DNA of 64,000 bases from Phocaeicola massiliensis B84634 = Timone 84634 = DSM 17679 = JCM 13223 (GTDB lineage Bacteria; Bacteroidota; Bacteroidia; Bacteroidales; Bacteroidaceae), in contig NZ_KB905475.1 of assembly GCF_000382445.1 (NCBI RefSeq), positions 62,001-126,000 of the forward strand. Reading direction: 5' to 3'. Below the pieces are notes generated by a model that worked only from the letters and a program-made list of their open reading frames with translations, was not told the DNA's origin and made no database searches. Shown in pieces: positions 48,132 to 56,334 of the stretch; position 1 is the first letter of the stretch; every line of letters starts with the position of its first letter. The position numbers were made by a program, and so were the translations under genes.

Positions 48132-48473
48132 GAATAAAATTCATTCTAAGCCTGTTTAAAACAGGGTGGCAATATATAACAAAAGCATGGAACCTGCAAG
48201 AAAGAAAGCGAAAATCTGTTTCTCCCTTCCTCCTTTCATTAGTCGTTGAAACGCCCTGTTAATGGGGCTTCCGGTAGTGAATGGACATTCCGTATTGTCG
48301 TTTCAGCCTCCTTTCATCTGTAATACTTCTTCCGGCTTTTGAACTTTTTCGATAATACTTTACGGTAGGGGCGGACCCATGTGTCCGCCCAATGACCCCA
48401 ATAACTTATTTGACACAACCCCTTTTGACTTATGAGAGTTTCGAGACACCTTCTTTATTGTGTTGGTATGTTT
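48132..48473. other. Intergenic region with a degenerate repeat half-element
   Basis: No gene is visible. The region contains the hairpin and terminal motif at 48369-48424, listed separately. Confidence 0.6.
48369..48424. repeat. Hairpin plus terminal motif related to the 140-bp element
   Basis: GGGCGGAC (48369-48376) pairs with GTCCGCCC (48383-48390) and TTTGACACAACCCC follows about 18 bp later. The terminal part matches the flank of the mini copy at 44679 (GGGGTTGTGTCAAAAC reversed). I read it as a decayed or half element. Confidence 0.5.
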
Positions 48474-50230
48474 TTATGGAATCATTATTTTCTGATGCCG
48501 CACTTCCGTTCCGTTCGAAATGCTTAAGTGATAAACTCCCGAAGCCCATGAGACTGCATCTATCTTTATTTCAGAAACTCCCATGGCGTATTCTTTGGAA
48601 TAAAGCACTTGCCGGTTTTCTGTGTAAACTACTACCGATTTGATTTTGACATCTGTTGCTGCATTAAAGACAACAGCTTGTTTTGCTTTTTGGGCAGTCA
48701 AAATGGCGTTTACTTCTGCATTGTCGGTTTTCACTACACCAATGGCAACTTCACCCAAAGCTACATTGACATCATAATAATAGTTCGTCACTTGGCAAGG
48801 AATGACGAAAAACGATTCTGCCGTGCCACAGGCATCTTTGGCCCGAATATACAAATCCCTTTCGCAGTCGGCGGGTGTCAACGAAAATGTTTTGCCACGC
48901 ACAAGGCGATTACTTGCTGTGGTACACATAAAGTCAGCTCCCGGAAGAGCATCCGATGTGTTTCCTGCCTTGTCTCTATATTCCAGGCTCAGGTTGATGT
49001 TTCCGGATACATAGAGGGTTCGCCATAGTTTGTGGCATCGGTAATGCTGTATTGCCCTTGGTTGGTTTCCCAATACAAGCTTCCGATGTAGGGAGATGGT
49101 TCATTGCAAGTGGCATGGGTTGTGACAGACTTGGTTCCGGCAGGCGATGTGATGGAAGCCACGATACTGTAATAGGTTGGCTGGGTGGAAGACAAAGTCA
49201 ATGTAGAAGTGGTATAGGTGGTTTTGGTAGAACCGTTTTCACTGTAGGCCGTTACTTCCCATCTCACGCTTTCATCGGCATTTAATACACTCAGCGAGTA
49301 GGTACCGCTGTTGGAGAAATGTTTGGGACCGATAATCTGTTTTTGATGAATAGTGGGGCTTACTTCTTCTCTTTGGCTAATGATGCTGCGCATTTTGGCT
49401 ATTTGCTCTGCAGAGAATTTGTGTCTATAATAACCATTATAACTCATTAGATTTTTTGGATCCGGGTTATAAAAGTCACCATTGGCATCTGTTCCTGTGC
49501 CTATGTATTCTCCAAAAATATTCCATTCACAAGGATCGGCGGGAGTATCGGTCATATAATCGCCGGCTGTTGCCGAATTACTTCCATTTACAAGTTCTGC
49601 TTTTCCTCCCTCAGAATCTTTTGCAGTACCATGGTGCGTGTGGTATAATCCGAAGCAGTGGCCTAGTTCATGTGGTACAGTAGTTTCTGTATAGTAAGTT
49701 GATTGTATAACACAGGCAGAACTTACAATCCCATTTGCTATTCCTGTAGTATTGTTCCAATTTTTCCCACTTGATAACACATAAATATCAATAGCATTGT
49801 TATGTGAATTCTGTTTGCAAATTTCTTTATAGATAGATAATGTTGAATTATTATATCGGTCAGAATCAATATAGTCACTTCCTAATAAATAGAAATTGAT
49901 TTTTGCAGAAGCGTAATAACCATTTAAATTAGTTATGACTGTTTGCGCTACTTCCTCTTTATTAAATCCCACTCCGCTAGAACTTCTAATGACATGGATA
50001 TAAATATTTAAGGTATAAATGCTATTGTTATTAAAAACGCGAGGAGTATTGAAATACCATGCCGGTGGGTCTGTTTCTATCGTTCCACAAGAAAAACTTT
50101 CAGGGATTGAACGGCTGACAATGTTTGAAGGAGATTCTTCTGTAGAAGTCATTTCCTCTAGTTCTTCACTGCAACCATATAGACAAGTAGCCGTGCATAA
50201 TGCAAGCAGATAAGTAAAAAGTTTGTTCAT
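48474..50230 (-). pseudogene. M43-type zinc metalloprotease, frameshifted near 49006-49033
   Basis: Starting at 50230, a lipoprotein signal (MNKLFTYLLALCTATCLYGC) precedes a pappalysin/ulilysin-like M43 catalytic domain: zinc motif HELGHCFGLYHTHHG (first His about 187) and Met-turn NLMSYNGYYRHKFS (about 262). The frame then runs through Ig-like sequence and stops at 48989 after NYGEPSMYPETST. In the -1 frame coding continues (TLYVSGNINLSLEYRDKAGN...) to 48474, ending VYHLSISNGTEVRHQKIMIP, which looks like a T9SS type A sorting domain. One missing base in the overlap explains both halves. It may be a broken gene, a phase-variable one, or a sequencing error. The protease domain itself is intact. 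A small lipoprotein gene lies 36 bp upstream. Confidence 0.8.
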
Positions 50231-50266
50231 AGTATTATGCATTTAAAATTAATTGTTTCGTATCAA

Positions 50267-50680
50267 TTAGTAGGGACTTTCTGCCGGTTCTCTTTTCTGA
50301 ATGTCTTTTAGATGGAGAGAGTAAATGTAAGTACCACCATGGCAACCTGTTATAGGCAATCTCGCTTCATAATATAAATATAAAAGGGTGCCACTGAAGG
50401 TAACATCACCTTCATAAGCCTTGTATTCATCCTTCATGTTTTCAATTAAAAAAGATATACTATCTTCATCTCCTGTTCGGAATTCCGGTTCGTCAACAGG
50501 ATAGATTATCCATCTTTTAAGGGAATTATCATACCTTAAATATCCTTTCAAATTCTCTCTTTCAAAAGGTTCTTGTTTTTCCTCCGGATAAATCCGTTTT
50601 ACATCTCTGTCATCATCGCTGCAACCGTATGCTCCAACGAGCAGGCATAACACGAATAAATAATTTAAAATCTTCTTCAT
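50267..50680 (-). CDS. Small lipoprotein beside the M43 protease, possible inhibitor
   Basis: A 137-residue lipoprotein (MKKILNYLFVLCLLVGAYGC, Cys 20). The mature part is acidic at first (SDDDRDVKRIYPEEKQE) and then beta-rich: GYLRYDNSLKRWIIYPV, AYEGDVTFSGTLLYLYY, and GTYIYSLHLKDIQK. It precedes the protease gene by 36 bp on the same strand, so the two are probably one operon. Small beta-barrel lipoproteins next to secreted proteases are known inhibitors in relatives (potempins with KLIKK proteases of Tannerella, Spi-like inhibitors with C10 proteases of Bacteroides). That role is inferred here. The start at 50680 replaces 50872, which lacks a signal peptide. Confidence 0.65.
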   Translation of the reverse strand: MKKILNYLFVLCLLVGAYGCSDDDRDVKRIYPEEKQEPFERENLKGYLRYDNSLKRWIIYPVDEPEFRTGDEDSISFLIENMKDEYKAYEGDVTFSGTLLYLYYEARLPITGCHGGTYIYSLHLKDIQKREPAESPY

Positions 50681-50854
50681 AAAGGTGGTGATTAAAAGGT
50701 TAATAATGGTTTTCTTGTATTTTATATAATGCAGCAGAATGTAAAATACTGCGTCTGGTTGTATGATTTTTTTAAATGCATTGATAATAAATGATTTATA
50801 AAGTAGCACCAAAATTAAAGAGCTTTCGAATGAAACTTGAACAGGCTCTAAAAG

Positions 50855-50938
50855 ACTAAAGTGTTTTATCAAAAGATTAAGGAGTTTTTAGCAAATACCT
50901 TAGTCTTTTTTTTAAACTCCAAGGCCTTTTGGGAGGGG
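50855..50938. repeat. 21-bp-period degenerate repeat, locus 2 (4 units)
   Basis: Four consecutive units of exactly 21 bp (50855-50875, 50876-50896, 50897-50917, 50918-50938), for example ending ATCAAAAG, AGCAAAT and TTTAAAC. Same pattern and orientation as loci 1 and 3. It lies in the upstream region of the small lipoprotein. Confidence 0.75.
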
Positions 50939-51468
50939 CGTTATAGTGCTGAAAAACGAACTTAATATGTTGATAAGCAATGCTTTGGATACTTGTTTCT
51001 GTCTAGTTGGAAAATGGTGCTGGGTTTGCAAAGTGGTGATGTAGTCAAAGTGTTGAATAACAGTGTGTTGACTGTCTTATTTAGGCTCACTAGGTCCAGG
51101 GACCACCTTTATGCTTTTGTGACCCCGAATTTGTGCTCTTGAAAGAGGTTATTTTGTTGTTTATCAGTGTTTTTTCTTTGTTAAAAGCGGACAAACCATA
51201 GTCTTTATGAGAAATAAGTATACATTTCAATCATATTGTCACGTTTCTTGCATTTTGCTTGTAGGGGCAGGCTGAAAAGAGGTGTAGAAAGTACACAAGG
51301 GATTGTGAAGGGACTCGGGAAGCGCGGCTGAAGGGAGGATGAGGGGATGTGCTGTCATTCTTAACCGACTGATTATGTGAGTATTTTAATTAAAATGTAA
51401 GGATGAACGGAAAAGAAGGATGACCGGCTTAATGAGGGGATGATGCAATCTGCCCCTACATGAAAAAC

Positions 51469-51594
51469 ATACCGAGCTTTATTAAAAAGATGCCGAGCTT
51501 TTCTGAAAACACAACGACCTTTTTTAAAAAGACTTTGAGGCTTTTTTTAAACATCAAGGTCTTTTTGGAAAACATCAAAGTCTTTTTTGCAGCA
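51469..51594. repeat. 21-bp-period degenerate repeat, locus 3 (6 units)
   Basis: Six consecutive units of exactly 21 bp: 51469-51489, 51490-51510, 51511-51531, 51532-51552, 51553-51573, 51574-51594. The units share a 5' ATCAAGG or ATGCCGAG-like head, a central TCTTTTTT and a final GAAAAC. Because 21 is divisible by 3, a heptad-like frame appears (IPSFIKK, MPSFSEN, IKVFLEN), which is probably not a gene. A 140-bp element starts 8 bp later. Confidence 0.85.
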
Positions 51595-51602
51595 TGGGAA
51601 GT

Positions 51603-51742
51603 GTGTCAAAACGAAACCGGGCTATCCCATCGTCAGTTGTAGGGGCAGGGTTCGCCTGCCCGAAGACACAAAACAAACCGTTTTCGGGCGAGCAAACCTC
51701 GCCCCTACGCACGAAACGACAGCATTATCCACATTTTGACCC
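51603..51742. repeat. 140-bp dispersed inverted-repeat element, copy B
   Basis: Bounded by GTGTCAAAAC and ATTTTGACCC. It has the same two hairpins as copy A (GGGGCAGG.. CCTGCCCG and CGGGCGAG.. CTCGCCCC) and the same total length, with only scattered substitutions. Confidence 0.85.
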
Positions 51743-51748
51743 CCGTAG

Positions 51749-51836
51749 GCATCGGTCTACACATACGGTGGCATAAGCCCACACGTACGTACGCATCGGC
51801 CTACACGTACGTACGCATGAGCCTGCACGTATATAT
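51749..51836. repeat. 22-bp tandem repeat, 4 units
   Basis: Four units of exactly 22 bp begin GCATCGGTCTAC, GCATAAGCCCAC, GCATCGGCCTAC and GCATGAGCCTGC. The last half of each is CACGTACGTAC or a variant, itself rich in the self-complementary ACGTACGT. It is adjacent to copy B. Confidence 0.8.
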
Positions 51837-51954
51837 GTCATTGTGTCAGGCTCCGTCATATTCTGTGCCGGGATTGGATTAGTTTGTCTTCCCTCTTGAC
51901 AAACACTTTTTCATGTTTTATATTTGTAGTTCGTCAAATCTAAAAAAGTGTCTC

Positions 51955-53056
51955 ATGAATGTATTTGCCACCCTCAAAACAGTCTTCTTCGGAAGCAAAT
52001 TCCTGTCAGCTCCTGTTCCCTCCGACGGAACACCACGCCGTGACCTCGTATCCGCCCTCAACGGACTGATGCCGCTTTGTCGGACCATCCCCGGCACCCA
52101 CCTGCGCTACACCAAAGTGGACGAACGATGGATGAACACACTCAGCATAGAAGCCATCGAAACAGGCATAGACTGCTGAGACAGGGATATCCAACGCTTT
52201 GTGCGCTCGCGCCGCATCAGCAAATACCATCCCTTTACAGCCTACTTTGAACAACTTCCCGAATGGGACGGCAAGGACCGCGTATCCGCACTTGCCCGCC
52301 GGGTGTCCGACGACCCGGTATGGGTGAACGGTTTCCACCGCCGGATGTTGGGACTCTCCGCCCAATGGATGCAGTTCCGGTCGGATACCAACAGTACCAA
52401 CAGCGTGGCTCCCCTGCTGGTGAGCAGCCGCCAAGGATTAGGGAAAAGTACGTTCTGCCGCCTACGGCCTGATCAATCTGGATGAATTCGACAAGTTGGG
52501 TGCATCCAAAATGCCCCTGCTGAAGAACCTGATGCAGGCTTCCGCACTGAATATCCGCAAGGCCTACAAACGCAGTGCCTCGGCACTTCCCCGCATCGCC
52601 TCGTTTATCGGCACCAGCAACCGGGAGGACCTGTTGGTGGACCGCACCGGCTCACGCCGCTTTCTCTGTGTCAGCTTGGAGCACGCCATTGACTGCGTCA
52701 CGCCTGTAGAGCATGAGCAACTGTACGCCCAGCTCAAGGCGGAACTTCTGTCCGGTGAACGCGGCTGGTTTAACAAGGAAGAGGAACAGGCCATACAGCA
52801 ACACAACGCCCTGTTCTACAAACATATACCCGAAGAAGAGGTGTTCCGCCTTTGCTTCCGCTTTGCCACCCAAGAGGACCATCCGCAGGAAGTGCTGACC
52901 CTTTCCGCCACCCAATTATTCGAACGCATGAAAGCCACCCACCCTTCGGTCATGAGGGGCATGACCGTCTACAGCCTGAGCCGCATCCTGTCCCGGCTGG
53001 GCGAGCGGGTGCATACTGCCAAGGGGAATGTGTACCGGGTAGTGGAATCGTATTAG
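51955..53056 (+). pseudogene. Decayed VapE/VirE-type P-loop ATPase gene
   Basis: Starting MNVFATLKTVFFGSKF, the sequence follows the Bacteroides VirE/VapE-like helicase-domain proteins (with a C-terminal DUF3874-type region). A TGA at 52177-52179 interrupts the frame. Walker A is visible (SSRQGLGKSTFC), but near 52460 the frame changes and the stretch normally between Walker A and Walker B is gone, continuing at GLINLDEFDKLGASKMPLLK. The C-terminal part (SFIGTSNREDLLVDRTGSRR, GNVYRVVESY) is intact. Such proteins are linked to mobile elements and plasmids. Two independent lesions show that it is no longer functional. Its last 48 bp are repeated at 58762. Confidence 0.85.
53001..53048. repeat. 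48-bp direct repeat flanking the cassette, left copy
   Basis: Starts GCGAGCGGGTGCATACTGCC and continues AAGGGGAATGTGTACCGGGT. It is the 3' end of the VapE-like gene. The right copy is at 58762-58809 with about five differences. Confidence 0.75.
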
Positions 53057-53254
53057 CAATAGTGGAAGCTTTATCAGCGGTTCGTTAGGCTTGTTCATGC
53101 CGGATAAATGCCTGATAAACAACGTAAAATCAATGGGTAACCAGGCTTTGCGGACTTGCCAGTCACCGTAGTAGTATAAAATAGTTTAACAATACATAAT
53201 TGATGGTAAGATAAAAATACCCGGTCTTTAAAAGGCATATCTTTATTAAAGATT
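53057..53254. other. Gap before the peptide gene
   Basis: No gene is seen. TATCTTTA at 53239-53246 resembles the -7 box with one change (final A for G) and would place transcription start close to the ATG at 53255. Confidence 0.35.
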
Positions 53255-53443
53255 ATGAGGAACACAGCAAACATAAATAATATCTCTGGAAGTAACCGAT
53301 TTTTCATGTCTTTACTGTCCCTTGTCTTCTTTTTGTTTGCCATTGCTTGCCGTCCTTTGGCTGCCCGGACTTTTGAGGGAGGAAGACTGACTTCTGCTCT
53401 TTATAATTTGGAGAAACTATTAAAACAACAGCATAAAGAGTAA
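53255..53443 (+). CDS. Short membrane-anchored or secreted peptide, 62 residues
   Basis: The predicted peptide has a polar N-terminus (MRNTANINNISGSNR), one hydrophobic helix (residues about 17-33, FFMSLLSLVFFLFAIAC) and a polar tail (RPLAARTFEGGRLTSALYNL, then EKLLKQQHKE). An internal start at 53306 (MSLLSL) would make a classic leader plus a 30-residue tail. I do not recognise a family. It is 19 bp before the MG2-domain gene and belongs to the same unit. Its shape suggests an exported peptide that the cassette signal peptidase could process; that is inference. Small size keeps confidence modest. Confidence 0.55.
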   Translation: MRNTANINNISGSNRFFMSLLSLVFFLFAIACRPLAARTFEGGRLTSALYNLEKLLKQQHKE

Positions 53444-53462
53444 TCTTTATCATAAAAAAATA

Positions 53463-55781
53463 ATGGAAATGCGGCTTTATAATATAAGGTTATTATTATT
53501 TTTTCTCCTGTATTTGTTTGTTGGTCATACGTTTACTTGCCATTCGCAGGAAGAAACGCCTTCGGAGTGCAGGGAACTTCTATACCTCCAGACAGACAAG
53601 GGGATTTATGAGACCGGTGAAGACCTTTGGTTCAAGACCTACACTTTGGACGCTCAGAGCCTTGCCCTCTCCGACCGAAGCAAGACGCTGTTTGTGGAAA
53701 TGCTCAATGCCAAGGACAGCATCGTGTGGCAGGAGAAATACCCCATCCTTTCCGGCATTACCGAGGGGCACGTCTATGTGGACAAGGACTTGAAGGAGGG
53801 CGATTACCGCATCCATGCCTATACCCGCTTTTCTTTTCTGAATGACACGTTGCGTCCGGTCTATCCCAAGAAGATACGTGTTATAAAGAGCATAGCCTAC
53901 AAAGGAACGAATCCCCCGCAGGAAAAAGACCAACCTGTTGCCCGGTTTTCCTTCTTTCCCGAAGGTGGTTATCTGATTGACGGAATTCCCACCAAGGTGG
54001 CTTTCAAAGTACTGGATGTCAAAGGAATGCCGGCAAAAGTGGCAGGCCGGTTGCTGGAGAATGGTAAGGACATTGCTAAATTAGAGTCCGTGCACGACGG
54101 TATGGGTTTTGTGTTTATCCTTCCGATAAAAGGAGCTTCATATAAGGCGGTGTTGTCCGATGGAAGGGAGTTCCCATTTGCGGAAGTGGTATCTTCGGGG
54201 TTGTCCGTCCATTTGCGTAAACAGACGGATGAGTATCTGGAGTTTCTTCTTTCCCAACCGAAAGGGGCAGCGGCGCAGGCAATCAAGCTGGAAGGCAAAA
54301 TGCGCGGCGGGCTTTGCTGCACGGCAACAGGCACCTTGAGCGAGAGATTGAAAATCCGAATCCCATTGAAAGAGTTTCCGATGCAGGGCATTGCCGAGTT
54401 TACTTTATACAATGCCGATGGTCAGCCCATGGCGGAACGCTTGGTGTATGTCCATCCCGAACGGAAATTGCACATCGAGTTGAACACGGACAGTGCGCGC
54501 TACTTTACCCGTGGCAAGGGCAAACTGAACGTAAAGGTAACGGACGAGAAGGGCAATCCTGTACAGGCGCATCTGGGGCTGAGCATTTTCGACCGTGCTT
54601 ATCAGAATGAACTGAATCCTGAGAATATGCTTTCGTATTGCTACCTTTCCACCGAGATAAAGGGTAATATCCATAATCCGGCGTATTACTTTGATAGCAA
54701 CAACAAAGACCGCCAGGCTGCTCTCGACCTGTTGCTGCTTACCCAAGGGTGGCGCAGGTATGTATGGGAAAAAGCTGATACGGCAATGTTGGCGGACTGT
54801 TTCCTTTCGGATGAAATCAGAGGAAGGCAGATTATCGGTAAGAAAAAGAAGCAGAAAGAGTTGGGAAATGGAGAGCAGTTGCTACAAGTTTCCGGTCCGA
54901 ACACTGAAAACCGTTTTGTGTTTATAGACTCTTTGGGAAAGTTCGTGGTGCCGACGGACTTGATGCTCGGATTGCGAGGCGGATATGTTTATTTGAAGCC
55001 GATGCTGGATAAAGATGAATACAAGCCTTCCATTGTGATAGAAGAATCTTTCAGTAAGGTGGATAGCTTGCGGAAGTCTTGTCAGTCTTATTTCCCATAT
55101 ATGAATCCTTCGCAAGTGTTTTCGGAATTGCAGCTTGATTATCCTGTTATTAGTCAGGATAATAGTATCCTTTTATCCGAGATAACAGTTACAGGTAAGA
55201 AAGGAAGAGTATTTCGGGATAAGATGATGGGAAGGTTAGATAGCTTGGCACAAATGAAGGTTGGAGCAGCATGGGTATGCTCTGGGTGTATATCGGGGGG
55301 AGGTAATATAGAGTACCTTAATGATTATAAAGGTTATTCACATCATCCTATAGGATGTCCGGTACCTCCTCCTGGAAAAATAAGCTCCCCCGTTATCGGT
55401 CGGAAATATTATCTCATAAAATATGAGCCAAAAGGAGAGAATAACAAATGGATTCTAACGAAACTAGACGAGATTATTTGGAAAGGTGAGGAATTTACCG
55501 AAGAAGAACTTCTCCGCATGAACAACCTGTGGCGTGTGAAAGGCTATTACGGCACGCGTGAGTTCTACCAACCCGATGAGCTGGACGTGCAAAGTCCGCT
55601 ACCGGATGCGCGGAACGTCTTGCTGTGGAAACCGGACATTGTCACCGATGAGAAAGGAATAGCCGAAGTAGAATTCTTCTGTTCGGACATCAATACAAGC
55701 TTTGTGGGCGTGGTAGAAGGAACGGATGGCTTAGGAAACTTAGGCACATCTCAGTGCGAGTTTAGGGTACTAAAACCATAA
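53463..55781 (+). CDS. MG2 (macroglobulin-like) domain exported protein
   Basis: A 772-residue exported protein (signal ends about 28, TFTCHSQ). The first domain reads LYLQTDKGIYETGEDLWFKTY, the MG2 beta-sandwich signature of alpha-2-macroglobulin-like proteins, followed by more macroglobulin-type beta domains (RFSFFPEGGYLIDGIPTKVA, MAERLVYVHPERKLHIEL). Residues around 600-650 have CSGCISGGG. No thioester motif is seen. The C-terminal WKPDIVTDEKGIAEVEFFCSD is a further macroglobulin-like segment. Such proteins in Bacteroidota are surface or periplasmic and of unknown role, possibly protease traps or exporter partners. Second gene of the cassette; 11 bp to the next. ATG 53469 is an alternative start. 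Confidence 0.75.
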   Translation: MEMRLYNIRLLLFFLLYLFVGHTFTCHSQEETPSECRELLYLQTDKGIYETGEDLWFKTYTLDAQSLALSDRSKTLFVEMLNAKDSIVWQEKYPILSGITEGHVYVDKDLKEGDYRIHAYTRFSFLNDTLRPVYPKKIRVIKSIAYKGTNPPQEKDQPVARFSFFPEGGYLIDGIPTKVAFKVLDVKGMPAKVAGRLLENGKDIAKLESVHDGMGFVFILPIKGASYKAVLSDGREFPFAEVVSSGLSVHLRKQTDEYLEFLLSQPKGAAAQAIKLEGKMRGGLCCTATGTLSERLKIRIPLKEFPMQGIAEFTLYNADGQPMAERLVYVHPERKLHIELNTDSARYFTRGKGKLNVKVTDEKGNPVQAHLGLSIFDRAYQNELNPENMLSYCYLSTEIKGNIHNPAYYFDSNNKDRQAALDLLLLTQGWRRYVWEKADTAMLADCFLSDEIRGRQIIGKKKKQKELGNGEQLLQVSGPNTENRFVFIDSLGKFVVPTDLMLGLRGGYVYLKPMLDKDEYKPSIVIEESFSKVDSLRKSCQSYFPYMNPSQVFSELQLDYPVISQDNSILLSEITVTGKKGRVFRDKMMGRLDSLAQMKVGAAWVCSGCISGGGNIEYLNDYKGYSHHPIGCPVPPPGKISSPVIGRKYYLIKYEPKGENNKWILTKLDEIIWKGEEFTEEELLRMNNLWRVKGYYGTREFYQPDELDVQSPLPDARNVLLWKPDIVTDEKGIAEVEFFCSDINTSFVGVVEGTDGLGNLGTSQCEFRVLKP

Positions 55782-55792
55782 AAAATGATAGG

Positions 55793-56326
55793 ATGACAAA
55801 ATTAAAAAATAGATGGCTCTTGTGGATATTGCCTTTGGCTTTCTTCGTTTCCTGCAAATCGAATGAAGGACAATGGGAAAACAAGCAAATTTCCTTTCCT
55901 GAAAATATTGTATTTACAAAAGCCGGAAAGGATACGATTTATTTTGATTTTGACAAGTCGAAATGGAAGTTCTTTATTTATGCAGATACAACAGACTGCA
56001 TGGGGTGTAAATTGTATCTGGACAGATGGAGCGATTTGATTGCTAAAATCAAGGCGGACGAGTCATTAAGCAAATCAGTTTCATTTGCTTTCTTCTTGTT
56101 TCCTAATGACGTGGAAGAGATGAAATTTATGCTGGACTGTGATTTACCCGACTATCCGGTCTGTATTGATGCAGATAATCGAATTGGTAGATTGAATGAA
56201 TTTTCTTCTGATAAATATTTTCTATTGGATGAGCATAACCGGGTTGTTTTAGTCGGCAATCCTGTCTCCAGCCCTCAGATGGAAAAATCTTATTGGGATG
56301 AAATTATAGATAAACCTGTCAAATAA
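55793..56326 (+). CDS. Thioredoxin-fold lipoprotein with CxxC
   Basis: A 177-residue lipoprotein (MTKLKNRWLLWILPLAFFVSC, Cys 21). The sequence FFIYADTTDCMGCKLYLDRW (Cys about 69 and 72) resembles a redox-active site on a thioredoxin-like fold, and KYFLLDEHNRVVLVGNPVSS matches the later strands of TlpA/AhpC-type folds. The lipobox at 18-21 places it in the periplasm. It could handle disulfides of the secreted peptide or the Cys-containing MG2 protein. It is 11 bp from the MG2 gene and 8 bp before the signal peptidase gene. Confidence 0.7.
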   Translation: MTKLKNRWLLWILPLAFFVSCKSNEGQWENKQISFPENIVFTKAGKDTIYFDFDKSKWKFFIYADTTDCMGCKLYLDRWSDLIAKIKADESLSKSVSFAFFLFPNDVEEMKFMLDCDLPDYPVCIDADNRIGRLNEFSSDKYFLLDEHNRVVLVGNPVSSPQMEKSYWDEIIDKPVK

Positions 56327-56334
56327 CTATAACC

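Larger units (their letters stand above)
50681..51954. other. 1.27-kb repeat-rich region without credible genes
   Basis: It holds two 21-bp-period arrays, one 140-bp element, a 22-bp tandem repeat, and an inverted pair TGTAGGGGCA (51260-51269) / TGCCCCTACA (51451-51460). The short frames here follow the repeats and do not look like proteins. Confidence 0.7.

Noticed and set aside
51460-51642. 60-codon frame with heptad-like repeats (IPSFIKK, IKVFLEN) over the 21-bp array
   Set aside because: The heptads follow automatically from a 21-bp DNA period. Sister arrays at 50855 and 19856 have no matching open frame, so this is not a coiled-coil gene.
51749-51836. CRISPR array
   Set aside because: The 22-bp units are contiguous with no spacers, and no cas genes are present.
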